NCBI GenBank assembly: GCA_029262795.1
Contig: JAJCYT010000023.1
Location: 1-64,000 of the forward strand
Source of the DNA: Candidatus Fraserbacteria bacterium
GTDB lineage: Bacteria > Bipolaricaulota > Bipolaricaulia > RBG-16-55-9 > JAJCYT01
Reading direction: 5' to 3'
DNA: 64,000 nt
The notes under the pieces were generated by a model that saw nothing but the letters and a program-made list of their open reading frames with translations, did no database searches and was not told the DNA's origin. Made by a program: the position numbers and the translations under genes. This document shows, one piece after another, positions 59,244-64,000 of this stretch (positions are counted from its first letter, which is position 1; every line of letters starts with the position of its first letter).

Positions 59244-60086
59244 ATGAGTGATTACAACGTTGAGCGCATGACCAAAGATGAAATCAAACTGGCTGTGGAT
59301 TGGGCCGCACGCGAAGGCTGGAACCCTGGAGCCAATGATGCCGACTGCTTTCACGCCATCGACCCCAAAGGCTTTTTCAAAGGCACACTTAATGGCGAAA
59401 CCATCGGCTGTGCTTCGGCTCTGATTTATGACGACAAGTTCGCCTTTTGCGGATTTTACATCGTGGACCCAGAGCATCGCGCTAGTGGGTACGGCATCCA
59501 GATCACCCGTGCACGATTGGACTACATCGGCGATCGAAATGCGGGACTCGACGGTGTGGTCGATATGCAGGACAAGTACGCACGATTGGGTTATGAAATG
59601 GCGCATCGAAGCATTCGATATGCGCATACGCCCACTGAATCCAAGGACGTTTACCCGCAAATTATCCCTGTTGGTCAAGTGCCTTTTTATGATCTGGTCG
59701 ATTTTGATGCCAAACATTTTTTCGCTCGTAGAGAATCCTTTCTCGATTGCTGGTTGAATCAGTCCACGCACACTGGCCTGGCGCTGGTCGATGATGGAAC
59801 TTTGAAGGGCTATGGCCTCATCCGCAAATGCGAAACAGGTCACAAAATTGGACCGTTGTTCGCTGACGATGCTGAAGTCGCTGAAGCACTCTATCAAGCC
59901 TTGTGCAATCACGGACTCAACGAACCTGTGTATCTGGACATTCCCGAACCAAACACTGCTGGCATCGAGATGGCCAAGCGTTACGAAATGGACTACGTGT
60001 TCGAGTGCGGGCGCATGTATCTCAAGGACGATCCTGGCCTGCCGTTGCAAAATATCTTTGGTATTACCACATTTGAAGCAGGTTGA
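59244..60086 (+). CDS. GNAT-family N-acetyltransferase with C-terminal YitH/HolE-like domain
   Basis: A 280-residue two-domain acyltransferase. The N-terminal GNAT domain has DEIKLAVDWAAREGWNPG, and the core FYIVDPEHRASGYGIQI near residue 78. The C-terminal half (RKCETGHKIGPLFADDAEVAEAL, then LDIPEPN) matches the Acetyltransf_18/YitH-like domain. Acceptor unknown. I use ATG 59244; an upstream in-frame ATG at 59208 would add 12 residues without a ribosome site. Its stop overlaps the start of the next gene. Confidence 0.85.
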   Translation: MSDYNVERMTKDEIKLAVDWAAREGWNPGANDADCFHAIDPKGFFKGTLNGETIGCASALIYDDKFAFCGFYIVDPEHRASGYGIQITRARLDYIGDRNAGLDGVVDMQDKYARLGYEMAHRSIRYAHTPTESKDVYPQIIPVGQVPFYDLVDFDAKHFFARRESFLDCWLNQSTHTGLALVDDGTLKGYGLIRKCETGHKIGPLFADDAEVAEALYQALCNHGLNEPVYLDIPEPNTAGIEMAKRYEMDYVFECGRMYLKDDPGLPLQNIFGITTFEAG

Positions 60087-60982
60087 TGTCAATGACCGAA
60101 CAACGTGATCTGATTGGCTATGGCAAAAATCCACCGCATCCCAAGTGGCCTAATGATGCGAGGTTGGCTCTCAACTTCGTCATCAATTATGAAGAAGGCG
60201 CGGAGCGTACGCCTCTGCTTGGCGACTCGCACTCTGAAACGTACGGCGGTGAGTTTCCACTTGCGCCCAAGCCTGAAGGGATGCGCAACTTGAGCATGGA
60301 ATCGCTGTTCGAGTACGGCAGTCGAGCAGGCATCTGGCGCTTGTTTCGCTTGTTCGAGCAACACCAATTGCCCGTCACCGTATTTGCCACGGGACTCGCA
60401 CTGAAACTGAACCCCGACGTCGGCCATTACTGCGCCGAACACGGACACGAAATTGCAGGCCATGGCTGGCGTTGGATCGACTACGCCAACATGCCCGTTG
60501 ACGAAGAACGTCAACACATTCAACAAACCATCGACATCATCAAGGAGATCATGGGCATCCCGCCTGTCGGTTGGTATACAGGTCGCCGCAGCGCTAACAC
60601 GCGCCCATTGCTGATGGAGCTAGGCGGCTTCCTCTACGACAGTGAGAGCTATGCCGACGACCTACCCTACACCATCACAATGAACGACCAGGATCATTTG
60701 ATTATCCCCTACACCCTGGACTGCAACGACTTCCGCTACGTCACCAGCCCAGGTTTTTCCCACAGCAACGATTTTTTTATTCACCTCAAAGATTCTTTTG
60801 ATTTCCTTTACAAAGAAGGCAATACCACCCCAAAGATGATGACCATCGGCCTCCACCCCCGCATCAGTGGCCGACCTGCAAGAGCCGCCGCCCTGAACCG
60901 ATTTTTAGACTACGCCAAAAGTTTTGAAAAAGTATGGGTTTGCAGGCGAGATGAAATTGCACGTCATTGGTTGTCAACATAA
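60086..60982 (+). CDS. Polysaccharide-deacetylase-fold protein, PuuE-like
   Basis: A 298-residue NodB-homology protein. The start region DLIGYGKNPPHPKWPNDARLALNFVINYEEGAER, the GIWRLFRLFEQHQLPVTVFATG strand, EIAGHGWRWIDY near residue 130 and the PVGWYTGRRSANT and MTIGLHPRISGRP ends are the arrangement of the PuuE allantoinase/polysaccharide deacetylase-like branch. The usual metal-binding Asp-Asp is replaced as in that branch. Allantoin hydrolysis, or a C-N hydrolase on a related compound, is the best guess. TGATG overlap with the GNAT gene suggests coexpression. Confidence 0.85.
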   Translation: MSMTEQRDLIGYGKNPPHPKWPNDARLALNFVINYEEGAERTPLLGDSHSETYGGEFPLAPKPEGMRNLSMESLFEYGSRAGIWRLFRLFEQHQLPVTVFATGLALKLNPDVGHYCAEHGHEIAGHGWRWIDYANMPVDEERQHIQQTIDIIKEIMGIPPVGWYTGRRSANTRPLLMELGGFLYDSESYADDLPYTITMNDQDHLIIPYTLDCNDFRYVTSPGFSHSNDFFIHLKDSFDFLYKEGNTTPKMMTIGLHPRISGRPARAAALNRFLDYAKSFEKVWVCRRDEIARHWLST

Positions 60983-61162
60983 ACATCTCAAATTAGAACC
61001 TTATTAATTGGCTGTGTTTACTCTATTTTGTAAAGGGTTGGGTACCCTATCAGCGTATTGGTCATGTTATGAAGCGGTTGTAGTGTCACCTAAATAGTTG
61101 TTCACATTGGGTACGGTTAATGAATGTAAGTTGCTTCTAGTGAATCAGCACCATTCGTTCTC

Positions 61163-64000
61163 TTAGCGCAAAACAACAAGTTTTTGAACTGCGCTTCTCA
61201 CTTGGCTTTGATTGCCAATTGCAGTCACCACATAGAGATAGACGCCGTTGGCAACTGGGCTGCCATCGTTGTTGAGTTGATGCCAGCTTAAACGGTTTCC
61301 AGGCGTTCGATCACTCTGGAATACAAGCTGACCAGAAAGGTCATAAACCTCTACCTGAATCGCCTCAATGCCTTCGCCTTCCACCTGGAATTGAATGGCC
61401 TGTCCCAATGCCGCCGGGTTCGGATAACTCATCGTTTTGCTTACAACCAAAGGTTGAGGCGCTACCACCGGCGCAACGGTAAAGTCGTCAACTTCGCGTC
61501 GATTGGCAATCAACTTCCGTTCAGCAACCGCATCAGGAATTTCGAATGTACCAATGATGGGATCATTTTCATCGCCGTCTGCATTGAGGTCATTGTTCAT
61601 CCAATCTTCCCAGACGTAATACGTGATGGTGTCTTCAAAAATATCGGGTTCGGTGCCCAGAATGCCTGTATCAAATGTTTGGCCGGTTTCAATGTCGTAA
61701 TAACGAACATAACGACCCTGGCCAAAGACGATATGGTTGCCATAGATGGAAGGATACTGACCCACCTGCCCGGTGTTGACCACTTGATTTGTCTGAAGAT
61801 CGTAGTAACGCAAGACGGAATCTCCCAGATCGCCATCCCCATTCAAATCCTCTGCGATGAGGACTTCATTGGTTGTAAAGGCGATTATGTTTTCGTAAAT
61901 GACAGGAGAGTGTCCCGCCGCCTTGGTGTTGACAACCTGACCAGAGTCAATGTCGTAATAACGGATCGTCGGGTGGAAGCGCGGATCTGATGTTCGTTGG
62001 AACGCAATAATATTGTCCCAAACGGCTTGGGCTTTACCCGGAATGCCCGTGTCCACAAAGCGTTTTGTACTCAGTTCATAATAGCGAATTGTCGTGCCAG
62101 AGACGGATAAAATATCGCCATGAATCGTCGGGCGACGGCCCAATATACCTGTATCCGTTAGTTCACCAGTAACAAGATCGTACGCATAGATAATGCCCAC
62201 CGGATAATGTGTTTGCTCCACAAAGACCACGGTATTTTGATATAGATCAATATCACGATGGCGGTTGGATACTGCAAACCCTGTGTTGACAATTTCACCC
62301 GTTGAGAGGTTGACGTAACGCAACACGGTATCACCGACATGGCCGTTGCCATTAAGGTCTTCCCCTAAAGCACGCTCCGGCGTTGGAAAGACCATGATGT
62401 TATTCCACATCGGTGGATCGCCGCCAACAAGCCCACTTTCATAAGCACCAATATCACAGATTCCGCCAAGCGGGCGCGAGACACCACGCTGATCTTCAGT
62501 TTCACATGTGGCAGTGTTTGCTGCATTAAGGGCAGGGCTATTGGGTTGCAGAGCGTGGGTGCGTGTAGCGCCTCCGTTGTTGGCCAATGCCACAATATCT
62601 GGAGCAACATTGACAATGTTTCCTGTCAAATCTCCAACGAGGTTGCAATTGGCTGTTAAGCTGCCAATCAAGTTAAAGCCTTGGGATGTCAGGGTGCCAA
62701 AGCAATCTGGATCACTGGTAGGGTCTTGGTTGCGGGCAATGAGAGTGTTGTTTATGCTGACGGGTTCAGGGCCATCAATGAAAATACCACCGCCTTCACC
62801 GATGCCATCGTTATCGGAATCGGCGACATTGTCAGCAATGGTCACATTGTTCATAAACACGAAGCCGTCAATATGTAAAATACCACCGCCGTGGCCTGTC
62901 GTTCTGTTGCCTGAAATCGTGCTATTGATAAAACGGACAGTGCCACCACACCCGCAAGCAATCACGATGCCACCACCGGAGAACGGACCACAAAAGCTGT
63001 TATCATCACAAGCATTGATGTTGTTACTGATGGTCGAGCGCCGCACCACTGTATCATTACTACCCGTTATTAATAAACCAGGAGTAAATGCACCGCAATC
63101 TGCGGCAGAACAGGTTGATGAATTGCTGTCAACTGTACTGTCTATAATGACAGAAGTGCCAAGAAATGAATCAAGCTGCACAGTCTCTTCCACATTGCAG
63201 CCACTATCTAAGCAGGTGGCTGTGTTACGTGCTATGTTTGAGTTTTCGATTCTGTAGTTATCGCCTACCCAAACCCGCACAGCAACAAAGCATGGTGCAC
63301 CATCACAGGATAAATCATTATCCACAATACGCGATTCAGAGATAGTGACACCGCCAGTAAATGCTATATCAACCAACGATGCAAAATCTGTAAAAGGAAA
63401 AGGGAATACTATATTTGGGATGCCAATAACACAAAAATCACCATCGCAGGAGAGCGTATTATCAGACACCCTCAAGTTGGTGAAATTGGCCGTGCCAGCG
63501 CCTCTGCCCGTAAGCAACGTTTCTATTTCACAACGATCTCCCACACATGTTTGGCTGTTATTGGTTATCTGGCTGTTGAAAATGTTAAAGGTGCCAATAT
63601 CAAAACCTGAAATAAACTCATCTGTATCGCAATCATCTCCATCGCAACGAAGCACGTTCGTATCGGCAGTGAACAGATCAAGCGTGGCGGTATCCACATC
63701 ATCAAACTCTAACATTTCACCTATGTCACAGTCGTCGCCTGTGCACGTAATGCTGTTGCCGTTCATGTTGGTATTACGAATAAGAAAAACATCGGCTGCT
63801 ATATTGTCGTGAATCAATTCACCAACCCTGCAATCAACATTCGAACAGGTGCCGACATTCCCAACAACGGTGCTGTTTTCCAGGGTGAAATTGCCAGAAT
63901 TCCCATTCATGCGCAACACCACATTGCCAGTTTCGCATTCATCCGTACTGCAACTTGCTGTGTTGCCTGAAATCGTTACTGAGGAAAGGGTAAGATCACC
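61163..64000 (-). CDS. Giant beta-helix and propeller surface protein with CX4C repeats and C-terminal sorting domain (partial)
   Basis: At least 945 residues; the N-terminus is beyond the right edge, since the open frame continues through 64000. Residues before about 290 are parallel beta-helix rungs of 33-36 residues carrying a CX4C pair, for example TCSNVDC, TCTGDDC, RCDGDDC, TCVGDRC, SCDGDFC. Then follow a choice-of-anchor-Q-like segment (CDIGAYE), a beta-propeller with repeated RYYD-type strands (near 470-760) and a FlgD-like/type IX sorting C-terminal domain (QVEVYDLSGQLVFQSD then NGVYLYVVTAIG, ending QKLVVLR). Such ends direct export in Bacteroidota-type systems; the presence of that system here is not shown. 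Confidence 0.78.
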   Translation of the reverse strand, partial: GDLTLSSVTISGNTASCSTDECETGNVVLRMNGNSGNFTLENSTVVGNVGTCSNVDCRVGELIHDNIAADVFLIRNTNMNGNSITCTGDDCDIGEMLEFDDVDTATLDLFTADTNVLRCDGDDCDTDEFISGFDIGTFNIFNSQITNNSQTCVGDRCEIETLLTGRGAGTANFTNLRVSDNTLSCDGDFCVIGIPNIVFPFPFTDFASLVDIAFTGGVTISESRIVDNDLSCDGAPCFVAVRVWVGDNYRIENSNIARNTATCLDSGCNVEETVQLDSFLGTSVIIDSTVDSNSSTCSAADCGAFTPGLLITGSNDTVVRRSTISNNINACDDNSFCGPFSGGGIVIACGCGGTVRFINSTISGNRTTGHGGGILHIDGFVFMNNVTIADNVADSDNDGIGEGGGIFIDGPEPVSINNTLIARNQDPTSDPDCFGTLTSQGFNLIGSLTANCNLVGDLTGNIVNVAPDIVALANNGGATRTHALQPNSPALNAANTATCETEDQRGVSRPLGGICDIGAYESGLVGGDPPMWNNIMVFPTPERALGEDLNGNGHVGDTVLRYVNLSTGEIVNTGFAVSNRHRDIDLYQNTVVFVEQTHYPVGIIYAYDLVTGELTDTGILGRRPTIHGDILSVSGTTIRYYELSTKRFVDTGIPGKAQAVWDNIIAFQRTSDPRFHPTIRYYDIDSGQVVNTKAAGHSPVIYENIIAFTTNEVLIAEDLNGDGDLGDSVLRYYDLQTNQVVNTGQVGQYPSIYGNHIVFGQGRYVRYYDIETGQTFDTGILGTEPDIFEDTITYYVWEDWMNNDLNADGDENDPIIGTFEIPDAVAERKLIANRREVDDFTVAPVVAPQPLVVSKTMSYPNPAALGQAIQFQVEGEGIEAIQVEVYDLSGQLVFQSDRTPGNRLSWHQLNNDGSPVANGVYLYVVTAIGNQSQVRSAVQKLVVLR

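Noticed and set aside
59175-60134. 319-codon frame on the minus strand opposite the GNAT gene
   Set aside because: It mirrors the codon pattern of the GNAT gene, has no ribosome site and no recognisable domain.
1-64000. tRNA, rRNA, CRISPR array or riboswitch
   Set aside because: I searched by eye for cloverleaf ends, regular direct repeats and common aptamer cores and found none that I could support; an automated scan would be more sensitive.

Overview
The window carries about 58 protein-coding genes on both strands. The base composition is moderate, genes are closely packed, and I see no rRNA, tRNA, CRISPR array, phage module or transposase gene. The organism looks like a free-living bacterium with respiratory metabolism: it has a classical menaquinone locus (menF-menD-menB-menA-menE), an NADP-type isocitrate dehydrogenase, a TRAP-type binding protein and a sulfite-oxidase-fold enzyme. 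A predicted beta-barrel segment in the 964-residue surface protein and a C-terminal sorting-type domain in the last protein suggest a diderm envelope. ATG, GTG and TTG starts are all used, often with strong GGAGG ribosome sites. I cannot fix the phylum from this sequence; an uncultured, deep-branching lineage is plausible.

Layout. 1-3821: end of icd, an MBL hydrolase, a Qnr-like pentapeptide protein, an orphan TRAP binding lipoprotein and a HAD phosphatase. 3906-11413: a tightly overlapping four-gene DNA-repair operon (degenerate UvrD-like helicase, canonical UvrD helicase, Fe-S PD-(D/E)XK nuclease, RecJ). 11405-15368: small genes, a DsbA-like oxidoreductase, YtoQ, and a pair of exported proteins of unknown role. 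15577-22057: menaquinone genes. 22122-28167: AA_synth and EthD genes, then a divergent pair of units with a pyridine-nucleotide theme (CinA-like/NMNAT fusion; GNAT, Tam-like methyltransferase, phosphatase, RidA, NudC). 28346-36576: two giant exported proteins and a zinc metallopeptidase. 36590-41844: a conserved unknown, then mtaD-like, rpsO and pnp. 42095-51713: aquaporin, a sulfite-oxidase/pentapeptide fusion, nucleoside hydrolase, MBL hydrolase, NHL protein, phosphoesterase, two EamA transporters, and an ArsR/SRPBCC/DUF899 unit. 51976-57572: a segment that looks laterally acquired or rearranged (serine hydrolase, adenylate cyclase plus a broken second cyclase copy, NHL protein) with repeated TGTCCCATAA inverted repeats. 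57573-64000: HicB-like protein, SpoU methyltransferase, cspA, GNAT, PuuE-like deacetylase, and a large cysteine-patterned beta-helix protein running off the end.

The strongest unexplained signals are: (i) a six-copy family of intergenic palindromic repeats whose stem shows compensatory base changes; (ii) the three-component helicase/helicase/nuclease plus RecJ operon; (iii) the fusion of a molybdopterin sulfite-oxidase domain to pentapeptide repeats; (iv) the CinA-like/NMNAT fusion facing a NudC operon; (v) a perfect 24-bp palindrome lying over the promoter and start codon of an apparently leaderless arsR-type gene; (vi) an EF-hand/dockerin-like module shared by two otherwise unrelated exported proteins.
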